DNA from: Armatimonadota bacterium
GTDB lineage: Bacteria; Armatimonadota; Armatimonadia; Armatimonadales; Armatimonadaceae
Assembly: GCA_030833025.1 (NCBI GenBank)
Contig: JAURHZ010000050.1
Location: forward strand, 1-11,637
Direction: 5' to 3'
Length of the DNA stretch: 11,637 nucleotides
The position numbers and the translations under genes are program-made. The notes below the pieces were generated by a model that saw only the letters and a list, made by a program, of their open reading frames with translations, made no database searches and was not told where the DNA came from. Positions 1 to 5,941 of the stretch are shown here, in pieces. Each line of letters begins with the position of its first letter. Within the stretch, counting starts at the first letter, position 1.

Positions 1-2
1 TC

Positions 3-467
3 TACCTCGCGGGCATTGTTGCGTCTGTACACCGACAACGCCTGATGGCATTTCTGTCCCGTCACCACATAAAGCTCCTGGTTGTGGCGCTGGGTCTTGC
101 TGCGCTACAGGCTTTTTTGCATGCGAACACGGGCTCGTACCACAGGGCATTCGGCAGCATTTCCAACATCGATCTCCAGCTCATTCAGAAAATCACGCTG
201 TGTGGCTGGCTCCTTTATGCCCTGCAGTGGTTTGACCGCCGCGACAGCAAAGTCATTGGGTTACTGGCAGCATCCAGCTTCGCTGTCTTCTTTCTTCACC
301 CATATGTGCTTGATATCTGGCTTCGGACATGGAAGTACCATGCATTTCTGAACGGCGGACTGGCGCTACCAATCGCCGTCGCCATCATTCTCGGAAGCAG
401 CATCCTGTGTGCGCTTGCCATCCGAAAGGTTGCCGGCAAGTACTCCCGCTATCTGATCGGCTGGTAA
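3..467 (+). CDS. Acyltransferase-3 family membrane protein, C-terminal part (partial)
   Basis: The reading frame is open to the left edge, so the gene begins outside the window; the ATG at 45 is probably internal. The visible part is very hydrophobic, with about four membrane segments. It carries a block reading FAVFFLHPYVLDIW, which resembles the C-terminal FLHP block of acyltransferase-3 (OafA/WecH-like) proteins. It ends with a last helix followed by a basic KYSRYLIGW tail, also usual in that family. Such proteins move acyl groups, often acetyl, onto surface sugars or lipids in the inner membrane. The catalytic N-terminal histidine and arginine motifs lie outside the window, so activity and substrate cannot be judged. 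Two stop codons in tandem end the frame. It converges on the esterase gene with a 6-bp gap and no visible terminator. Confidence 0.75.
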   Translation, partial: YLAGIVASVHRQRLMAFLSRHHIKLLVVALGLAALQAFLHANTGSYHRAFGSISNIDLQLIQKITLCGWLLYALQWFDRRDSKVIGLLAASSFAVFFLHPYVLDIWLRTWKYHAFLNGGLALPIAVAIILGSSILCALAIRKVAGKYSRYLIGW

Positions 468-473
468 TAATTG

Positions 474-1637
474 CTAAAGCCAGCGGTCCGCGTAGTCTAA
501 AAACGCTGCCCAGTCATCCGCGGTCACCGCGTGACTTCCGGCGCGCAGGAATGTACCTTGACGACCAAGACTGACCTTGCCTTGCGTCACTACATCGGGG
601 ATTCCAGTGTCGCTTTTACCCAGTAGCGCCCAAGCTGGCTGGGCCGCCCGGAGGGCTTCAAACTGGCCATCGGGGTTTGCCCACGTATCTTGCACGGCAT
701 TTGAGATAAGCACTGGGCGCGGTGCAATACACGCGATGACATGATGTTGGTCAAACGGTAGCCGCTCTGGTGTATCGGAATAGGTCTTGAACTTCGCATT
801 GAACCAATGTGGGAAGCGCTTGTTGATATCCGCGACCTTTTCACCGATGGTTCCTCGACTTGGTGCGGCGCCGCCACACCCACTTTGATGCGGAATCACC
901 AGCGCGATACGTTCATCCGTGGCGCCGGCAAGCAGTGCCGCTTTGCCATTTCGCGAATGGCCCATAATCGCGATGCGCTTTCCGTTGACTTTGGTATCGG
1001 TGACCAGATAATCAACCGCCCGGTGGACACCCCAAGCCCAAGCTGCGACCGAGCCGCGATTGATTGTTTGTTTGGGCTTCCCTGCGATGCGGTCTTCCCA
1101 CGTCCGGATTCCTCCCTCGTGGTCGACACGGTCTTCATCGATATCTGCGTAGCAAATATGCGCGATGGCATAGCCACGCGCAATCGTTCGCTCGAGCTGC
1201 CACTCAGCTGCAAGCGAGCCACGACCTTTACAGCTTCCAAAGTTCCAGCCTGCCCGCTCAGGCACCCGCACATCGGAGGTCAGAGCATGGTTTCCGCAAA
1301 AGCCAAGCGTGAGAAAACAGGGTACTTTTCCGCGACGCTTGTTCGGTGTGAAGAGAATCAAGTGGATGCTTGGTGCATCTAGGTCATCAAAATGAATCCG
1401 CACCAGCCGGCAGGTTGCCGTGCCTCCTAGGGCATCGGTGAACTCGTTTGTGACCTCAAAAGCGATGCCTGCGGGTATGACAGGAAGGGCACCGTACATC
1501 TCATCTTGGATGCGCTTAATGATGTCCTTACGGAAGCGCTTCCATTGTCCGGATGTCGTTACTTGCTTGCCACTAAAGTCCCGCAGGAGCTCCGGAAGCG
1601 GTGACGAAAGACTAGCCGAAAGCGCTTGCTCGGACAT
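474..1637 (-). CDS. CE15 glucuronoyl-esterase-like alpha/beta hydrolase, no signal peptide
   Basis: This 387-residue protein has the layout of carbohydrate esterase family 15. The nucleophile elbow is GHSRNGKAA with Ser228. A following IPHQSGCGG block corresponds to the family's PQESGxGG, and an LPFDQHHVIACIAPRP block and a late His369 in GSHAV are present. CE15 enzymes cleave the ester between glucuronic acid of xylan and lignin alcohols. The canonical acid (Glu in ESG) is Gln251 here. Asp317 in the QDTWANP segment sits where the acid lies after strand 7 in ordinary alpha/beta hydrolases and some bacterial CE15 members, so I infer a Ser228-His369-Asp317 triad. No signal peptide is visible, unlike most characterised family members, so it should be cytoplasmic. 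It is the last gene of the ABC operon, 9 bp after the permease, with AGGA seven bases before the ATG. Another esterase or deacylase role is possible. Confidence 0.8.
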   Translation of the reverse strand: MSEQALSASLSSPLPELLRDFSGKQVTTSGQWKRFRKDIIKRIQDEMYGALPVIPAGIAFEVTNEFTDALGGTATCRLVRIHFDDLDAPSIHLILFTPNKRRGKVPCFLTLGFCGNHALTSDVRVPERAGWNFGSCKGRGSLAAEWQLERTIARGYAIAHICYADIDEDRVDHEGGIRTWEDRIAGKPKQTINRGSVAAWAWGVHRAVDYLVTDTKVNGKRIAIMGHSRNGKAALLAGATDERIALVIPHQSGCGGAAPSRGTIGEKVADINKRFPHWFNAKFKTYSDTPERLPFDQHHVIACIAPRPVLISNAVQDTWANPDGQFEALRAAQPAWALLGKSDTGIPDVVTQGKVSLGRQGTFLRAGSHAVTADDWAAFLDYADRWL

Positions 1638-1646
1638 GTTTGGTTC

Positions 1647-2579
1647 CTAGGCTGCCGACTTACGGCGTGCCCATTGATCGAAGGCTACCGCGGCGAGAAT
1701 CAGAGCGCCGATATAGGCTTTCTGCAGAAATGGTTCAACGCCGATGAGGTTGAGTCCATTGCGGAGGAATGCGACCAGGAGAACGCCAAGAATCGTGCCG
1801 CTGACACGCCCTTCGCCGCCCGAGAGGCTCGCACCTCCGACGACAACTGCCGTGACAACATCCAGCTCATAGCCTTCCGCACTCGTCGGGTTTCCAGAGC
1901 CCTGGCGCGCCGCCTCAACAAGCCCAGCGAAACCTGCGAAAACACCACCAAGGATATACGTCCAGAGCAGCGTTTTATGGACGGGAACACCGCTAACACG
2001 CGCGGCTTCTGCATTCGAACCAATCGCCTGAACATAGCGACCAAACTTCGTAAAGTGCATCGCCAGCGCAACAACACCCGCAATCGCAACGGTCATCACC
2101 AGCGGCGTCGGGATGTTCATCACCTTGCCACCAGCAAACTGCATAAATGCTTCTGGGGCGCCATCGACGGTGACGCCCTTTGCCAGCGACAAGGAAGCAC
2201 CACGCGCGATAAGGAGCATTCCGAGGGTCGTAATAAACGCTGGAATCCGTAGCTTTGTGACGAGAAGACCATTGATCGCACCGGCTACACCGCCGGCCGC
2301 TAGCCCCGCAAGCATCGCCAGCGGAACTGGGACCTTCATGTTGACCATTAGGTGGACGCTGACGACACCGCAGAATGCCATCACCGACCCGACCGATAGG
2401 TCAATGCCACCACCTAGGATAACGATGGTCATCCCCATCGATGCAATCAGTAGCCAGGCGTTCTGCCCGACGATATTGGTGATGTTATCCATGCTCCGGA
2501 AAGGAGCGGACTGGGATGCAAAGAAAAGAAACAGCAGTATCAGGGAGACGGCTGGGAGGAGGCGTTTAGCGAGTGTCAT
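1647..2579 (-). CDS. Sugar ABC transporter permease, RbsC type
   Basis: This 310-residue, strongly hydrophobic inner-membrane protein belongs to the branched-chain/ribose permease family (BPD_transp_2). The diagnostic GGGIDLSVGS motif is at about residues 56-65. A second conserved block, VVVGGASLSGGEG, lies near residue 245, and the protein ends with a short basic tail (ARRKSAA). Length is close to that of E. coli RbsC. Two copies would form the channel through which the sugar delivered by the binding protein enters the cytoplasm. The ATG overlaps the stop of the ATPase gene in an ATGA arrangement, indicating translational coupling. The sugar cannot be named from sequence; ribose, xylose, galactose and other monosaccharide systems share this fold. 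Confidence 0.92.
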   Translation of the reverse strand: MTLAKRLLPAVSLILLFLFFASQSAPFRSMDNITNIVGQNAWLLIASMGMTIVILGGGIDLSVGSVMAFCGVVSVHLMVNMKVPVPLAMLAGLAAGGVAGAINGLLVTKLRIPAFITTLGMLLIARGASLSLAKGVTVDGAPEAFMQFAGGKVMNIPTPLVMTVAIAGVVALAMHFTKFGRYVQAIGSNAEAARVSGVPVHKTLLWTYILGGVFAGFAGLVEAARQGSGNPTSAEGYELDVVTAVVVGGASLSGGEGRVSGTILGVLLVAFLRNGLNLIGVEPFLQKAYIGALILAAVAFDQWARRKSAA

Positions 2580-4093
2580 GAATGGGCTTCCTGGTGTGGC
2601 TGAGCTGCCGTGTCAGTTGGGTCGATATCGCGCCCGGTCATCATCCAGTGGAGGACGCGCTCAGGGGTTGCATCCGCGCGGCTGATGACCGTGACAAGCT
2701 TTCCGTGGAACAAAACGGCTATACGGTCGCTCATCCCGAGGAGCTCAGGAATCTCGGAACTGACCAATACAACGACGGAGCCCTTACGCGTCACATCGTT
2801 CATCCGCTCGTAAATCTCAACCTTGCTGCCGACATCCACTCCGCGCGTCGGTTCATCGAACAGCAAAACAGTACTCTCTGCGTGCAGCCAGCGCCCAAGG
2901 ACAACCTTTTGCTGATTGCCACCGGAGAGATTGCCAACGGCATTTTCCGTAGATGGTGTCTTGACCGCGAGTGCGGTGACCTGCGTCTGCGTGGCGGACT
3001 TATCGGGACCATGGAGGAGCCAAGGGCCAGGGGTCACCTTGTCCAGCCCCGCAAGCGTTGTGTTATGCCGTATCGGTAATGCCAGCGCGAGACCTGTTTT
3101 TTTGCGGTCTTCGGTTAGCAGTCCAACACCTGCATCAATGCAAATGTGTGGACCTTTTCCCAGCTGAACTGCCTTGCCATCAATGTAGAGCGTTCCGGTA
3201 GATGGTTCAAGACCAAAGAGGGTCCGTAGGGTACGTGAGCGACCGGAGCCCGTGAGGCCCGCAATACCAATAACTTCCCCTGCGTGGATGTCAAGCTTAA
3301 AGCCTGGAAGGTCGATAGCGACCTTGACAGCCCCCGGCTCAATCGCTGCGCGCGGGTAAAAGTCCTTGAGGTCGCGCCCAACCATTGCCTTGACAACCTT
3401 ACTCGTATCGGTTTCGGCTGTGTTGGCTTCGTAGACCAGCTCGCCATCACGGAGGATGACAAACCTATCACTAATCGCAAAACACTCAGGGAGGCGGTGG
3501 CTGACATACACAATGCCAAGGCCCTTGGCACGGAGGTCTCGCAGCGTCTCAAAGAGCGACAAAATATCTTGCTCGCCAAGACTGGATGTCGGTTCATCCA
3601 GCAATAAAACCTTTGCATCCCGGGCGAGAGCCTTTGCAATCTCGACCAGCTGGCGCTGTGCGGGACCAAGGGAATCGACCATCGCCGCTGGATCAATCGC
3701 AAAGCCATGGGCATCCAAGACTTCCTTTGCGCGTTGATAGACGGCTTTATGATCGATGATGCCGAATTTGGTCGGCTCGTTACCCAGGCAGATATTGGCT
3801 GCAACCGAGAGGTGTGGCGAGAGGTTGAGCTCTTGGTAGACCATTTGGATGCCAAGTGCAGCTGCCTTTGCAGGGCTACTCAGGGCGATAGGTTGATCCA
3901 GCCAGCGGACATCACCGGTATCTGGTGGCTGCAGACCGGTGATGGCCTTGAGCAGCGTAGATTTTCCCGCACCATTTTCACCAAGCAGGGCGATGATCTC
4001 GCCCTGCCCGATACGGAAGTCGACGCCCTTCAGCGCCTTGACGGCGCTGCCGAACGATTTTTCAATACCCTTAAGGGTCAGCCAGTCTGCCAT
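2576..4093 (-). CDS. Sugar ABC transporter ATP-binding protein, RbsA type (two NBDs)
   Basis: This 505-residue protein contains two fused nucleotide-binding domains, the usual form for ribose/xylose/galactose-type importers. The first domain has Walker A GENGAGKST (38-46), Q-loop Gln87, signature LGPAQRQ (about 142-148), Walker B LLLDEP (about 163-168) and H-loop His199. The second has the degenerate Walker A GLTGSGRS (about 279-286) usual in RbsA proteins, signature LSGGNQQK (389-396) and Walker B LLFDEPT (about 410-416), with VSSE replacing the H-loop. It energises uptake with the neighbouring permease and binding protein. It starts 9 bp after the binding-protein stop with no clear Shine-Dalgarno sequence, so it may rely on coupling. 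It overlaps the permease by 4 bp. It appears complete and functional. Confidence 0.95.
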   Translation of the reverse strand: MADWLTLKGIEKSFGSAVKALKGVDFRIGQGEIIALLGENGAGKSTLLKAITGLQPPDTGDVRWLDQPIALSSPAKAAALGIQMVYQELNLSPHLSVAANICLGNEPTKFGIIDHKAVYQRAKEVLDAHGFAIDPAAMVDSLGPAQRQLVEIAKALARDAKVLLLDEPTSSLGEQDILSLFETLRDLRAKGLGIVYVSHRLPECFAISDRFVILRDGELVYEANTAETDTSKVVKAMVGRDLKDFYPRAAIEPGAVKVAIDLPGFKLDIHAGEVIGIAGLTGSGRSRTLRTLFGLEPSTGTLYIDGKAVQLGKGPHICIDAGVGLLTEDRKKTGLALALPIRHNTTLAGLDKVTPGPWLLHGPDKSATQTQVTALAVKTPSTENAVGNLSGGNQQKVVLGRWLHAESTVLLFDEPTRGVDVGSKVEIYERMNDVTRKGSVVVLVSSEIPELLGMSDRIAVLFHGKLVTVISRADATPERVLHWMMTGRDIDPTDTAAQPHQEAHS

Positions 4094-4102
4094 TCAGGCA
4101 GG

Positions 4103-5095
4103 CTACTTTGCAGCCGGGCGCAGTGCCTTGACTTCAGGAGTTTCTGCATTCTCCTTGGTCATCACGACGCAGCCTGTGTCAATCGTCTTCGCTGGCGACT
4201 TGCCAGTCAAATGCTCGTGCATCGCCTTTACAGCGGCATAGCCCATGTTCTCAGGATTCTGCAGAATTAGGGCATCGATGTCACCCTTGACGACTGCTTC
4301 ATCGAGCTGGGTCGTGATATCGAAGCCAATCAGCTTGATCTTGCCCAGAAGGTTGCGGTTCTTGACTGCTTGCAGGGCTCCGACAATCGTTGGTTCAGCT
4401 GGAGCGTAGATAGCAACAACATCTGGATCCTTGGTCAAAAGGTCTTCGGTAACCTGCTGGCTCTTCGCACGGTCGGACATACCAAAGTTGGATTTGACAA
4501 TCTTGATACCCGGTGCATTCTTCTTGAGATACTCTTCGAAGCCATTTTCGCGATCATTCACCGATGCGGCATTTGCTGCCATCATGATCATCCCGACCTT
4601 GCCGGTCGTCACACCAGACTTGATGAGACGCTCAGCGGCCAGCTCGCCACCCTTTTTGTTGTCGGTGGCGGTGAAACTGACATAGGAGTCTTCAGGGACA
4701 TCCGCTGCGGAGTCAAAGAGAACCACTGGGATGTTTGCTTCTTTTGCCTTCTTGATGACATTTGAGAGGGCGGATTTGTCGAGTGGTGCGAGGAGGATGC
4801 CATCCACTTTAGCTGCAATCGCATTTTCGACGACAGCGATCTGCCCGGATGTATCCGATTCCTTTTGAGCGCCATCCCACTTGATGTTGTAGCCAAACTC
4901 TTTGCCACCGCGGTCACCACCGGCGTGGACGGTCTGCCAAAAAACGTGGGTAAGGCCCTTGGGGATCATCGCAAATGTCTTCTGCCCCGGCTTTGCGGCA
5001 GAATCAGCACCGGTCTTACCGGCATCACCCGCTGGAGTACAGCCGGCAATCAGCGCGGCAGCGGCACAGGATGCCAGGAATAAGCGTCGTCGCAT
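4103..5095 (-). CDS. Sugar ABC transporter substrate-binding lipoprotein, RbsB type
   Basis: This 330-residue protein starts with a basic-hydrophobic leader and lipobox LIAGC with Cys19, so it is a predicted lipoprotein. A flexible Ala/Gly/Lys/Pro linker (about 20-38) precedes a periplasmic-binding-protein type I domain (Peripla_BP_4). Landmarks are KGLTHVFWQTV (about 46-56), the DGILLAPLD block, IPVVLFDSA, and the late ALILQNPENMGYAAV segment. These are typical of ribose/ribitol/xylose-type binding proteins. It captures the substrate outside the inner membrane and delivers it to the permease. It heads the four-gene operon and has the strongest ribosome-binding site in the window, AGGAGGT five bases before the ATG, which fits high expression. 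The MRRRLFLAS start vaguely resembles a Tat signal, but the Sec/lipoprotein route is the safer reading. Confidence 0.93.
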   Translation of the reverse strand: MRRRLFLASCAAAALIAGCTPAGDAGKTGADSAAKPGQKTFAMIPKGLTHVFWQTVHAGGDRGGKEFGYNIKWDGAQKESDTSGQIAVVENAIAAKVDGILLAPLDKSALSNVIKKAKEANIPVVLFDSAADVPEDSYVSFTATDNKKGGELAAERLIKSGVTTGKVGMIMMAANAASVNDRENGFEEYLKKNAPGIKIVKSNFGMSDRAKSQQVTEDLLTKDPDVVAIYAPAEPTIVGALQAVKNRNLLGKIKLIGFDITTQLDEAVVKGDIDALILQNPENMGYAAVKAMHEHLTGKSPAKTIDTGCVVMTKENAETPEVKALRPAAK

Positions 5096-5100
5096 GGGAA

Positions 5101-5107
5101 ACCTCCT
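5101..5107 (-). promoter_or_regulatory. Strong Shine-Dalgarno of the binding-protein gene
   Basis: On the minus strand this reads AGGAGGT, five bases before the ATG at 5095. It is the most complete anti-16S match seen before any gene here, and it confirms that start. Confidence 0.8.
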
Positions 5108-5109
5108 AC

Positions 5110-5131
5110 ATTGCCGGCGTCGGCAATTCTA
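5110..5131 (-). promoter_or_regulatory. Putative -10 box and palindromic operator of the ABC/esterase operon
   Basis: A perfect inverted repeat, ATTGCCG-N4-CGGCAAT, spans 5110-5127. It overlaps a TAGAAT -10-like hexamer (minus strand, 5131-5126). If that hexamer is used, transcription would begin inside the palindrome. The repeat would then act on DNA as a repressor site rather than as an mRNA hairpin. This fits substrate-induced control of a sugar importer. No convincing -35 box is seen, and no regulator gene lies in the window. Confidence 0.45.
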
Positions 5132-5193
5132 CGGATGAATAATAACGCAATTACAGGAGGCGGTGCATCCTGAGAGGGGCCGCGCACGCTGGT

Positions 5194-5221
5194 TTGGCAG
5201 AATCATCGCTGCGGATAGAAT
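5194..5221 (+). promoter_or_regulatory. Promoter of the OB-fold-like gene, probably leaderless
   Basis: TTGGCA (5194-5199) and TAGAAT (5216-5221) are separated by 16 bases; each matches the sigma-70 consensus at five of six positions. The ATG begins only seven bases after the -10 box, so transcription would start at or next to the start codon. No Shine-Dalgarno sequence is present, which fits a leaderless mRNA. Confidence 0.5.
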
Positions 5222-5227
5222 CTACCC

Positions 5228-5704
5228 ATGAATGCACCGCTCTCCTCGATTATCGCCGTCGTGGCACTCGGAATCGCCACGCTCCTCCCTATTGCAACGG
5301 GCTTTGCCCAAGACACACAGGACGCTGCCAAACCTGCACAATCGGCTGTTGCAGCAAAGGACAAGAAGTTTGCAGGCGTAAAGCCCGAAGCAGATGTTGT
5401 CAAAAAGGCCATCCACGCCAGCGATCTGCTCGCATTTAAGGATAAGACTGGCAAGGAAATTACGATCACTGGCAAGGTCTATTCCGTGTTTGCACCAAAG
5501 TCCCACTCAATTGTGTTATTGAACTTCGCGACAAATTACAAAGATGCCATTACGGTCGCCATCAAGGCCAAGGACTTCGCAAACTTCCCGGATCTACGTA
5601 AACTCAAGGACAAGCAGGTTGTCGTCACAGGAAAGTGCATCGATTACAAAGGCCAGCCCGAGCTCGAAATATCGCTCCTAAAGCAGCTCCAAGTGATCGA
5701 GTAA
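5228..5704 (+). CDS. Small exported OB-fold-like protein of unknown function
   Basis: This 158-residue protein begins with a signal peptide: a hydrophobic stretch from about 7 to 23 and likely cleavage after GFA at residue 27. A charged, Ala/Lys-rich linker follows. The rest (about 58-158) has a beta-rich pattern resembling OB-fold domains of the tRNA_anti-like type found in exported proteins: EITITGKVYSVF, a central VLLNFATNYKDAITVAI strand pair, an FPDLRKLKDKQVVVTGK block and a final ELEISLLKQLQVI strand. Such domains bind nucleic acids, metals or oligosaccharides, but nothing here names a ligand. It is a single-gene unit, divergent from the sugar importer and convergent with the MBOAT pair, sharing a terminator with the latter. 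The ATG is favoured because it gives a clean signal peptide and lies just after a good promoter. Confidence 0.7.
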   Translation: MNAPLSSIIAVVALGIATLLPIATGFAQDTQDAAKPAQSAVAAKDKKFAGVKPEADVVKKAIHASDLLAFKDKTGKEITITGKVYSVFAPKSHSIVLLNFATNYKDAITVAIKAKDFANFPDLRKLKDKQVVVTGKCIDYKGQPELEISLLKQLQVIE

Positions 5705-5718
5705 TCGCTTCCTAAACA

Positions 5719-5755
5719 TTCCCCGGGCCAAGCATATGTTTGCAGGTCCGGGGAA
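5719..5755. terminator. Hairpin shared by two convergent transcripts
   Basis: The arms 5719-5729 and 5745-5755 pair over 11 bp (TTCCCCGGGCC with GGTCCGGGGAA, one G-U pair) around a 15-base loop. The hairpin starts 15 bases after the plus-strand stop at 5704 and 4 bases after the minus-strand stop at 5759. It is well placed to end transcription in both directions. It lacks a T-run on either side, so termination may be inefficient or factor-assisted. Confidence 0.6.
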
Positions 5756-5758
5756 ACA

Positions 5759-5941
5759 TCAAAAGTCGATGTAAATGAACTTGCTCGATTGCCCTGAGAA
5801 CACGCAGATGATTGCGAACAAAATCACCCACCAGATGGGCCACAAGAGGGAACGATAGCCGAGTATCCCGGATGCAGGCAAGTCGGTTGTCTTACCCGTT
5901 AAGCAGTCAATCAGTGCGCGAAGACGTTGCTTGATGGTCAT
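5759..5941 (-). CDS. DltX-like one-helix microprotein with C-terminal acyl-shuttle motif
   Basis: This 60-residue protein has a basic N-terminal part (MTIKQRLRALIDCL), one strong membrane helix (about 31-49, rich in Leu, Ile and Trp) and a short tail ending exactly in FIYIDF. Positive-inside logic puts the C-terminus outside the membrane. Published work on the Dlt pathway showed that an MBOAT loads an acyl group onto the tyrosine of an extracytoplasmic C-terminal hexapeptide (FIYxxF-like). In Dlt this motif is on the microprotein DltX; in many other systems it is fused to the MBOAT. Tyr57 would be the carrier residue. The ATG overlaps the MBOAT stop as ATGA, and GGAGAAAGG lies ten bases upstream, supporting independent but coupled translation. 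No dltA, dltC or dltD genes are nearby. The motif match is seen directly; the function is inferred. Confidence 0.78.
   Translation of the reverse strand: MTIKQRLRALIDCLTGKTTDLPASGILGYRSLLWPIWWVILFAIICVFSGQSSKFIYIDF

Noticed and set aside
807..1382. 191-codon frame on the plus strand
   Set aside because: Lies antisense inside the CE15-like gene, which has clear family motifs; the product has no recognisable domain.
1532..1543. Perfect palindrome GGAAGCGCTTCC, similar to LacI/CcpA-type operators
   Set aside because: It lies inside the esterase gene over Trp-Lys-Arg-Phe codons, and near copies elsewhere in the gene encode the same Lys-Arg-Phe residues, so codon content explains it.
1626..2252. 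208-codon frame on the plus strand
   Set aside because: Antisense shadow of the permease gene; highly charged, Arg/Asn-rich product with no family resemblance.
3115..3855. 246-codon frame on the minus strand
   Set aside because: Out-of-frame reading of the RbsA-type ATPase, whose motifs are all in the other frame.
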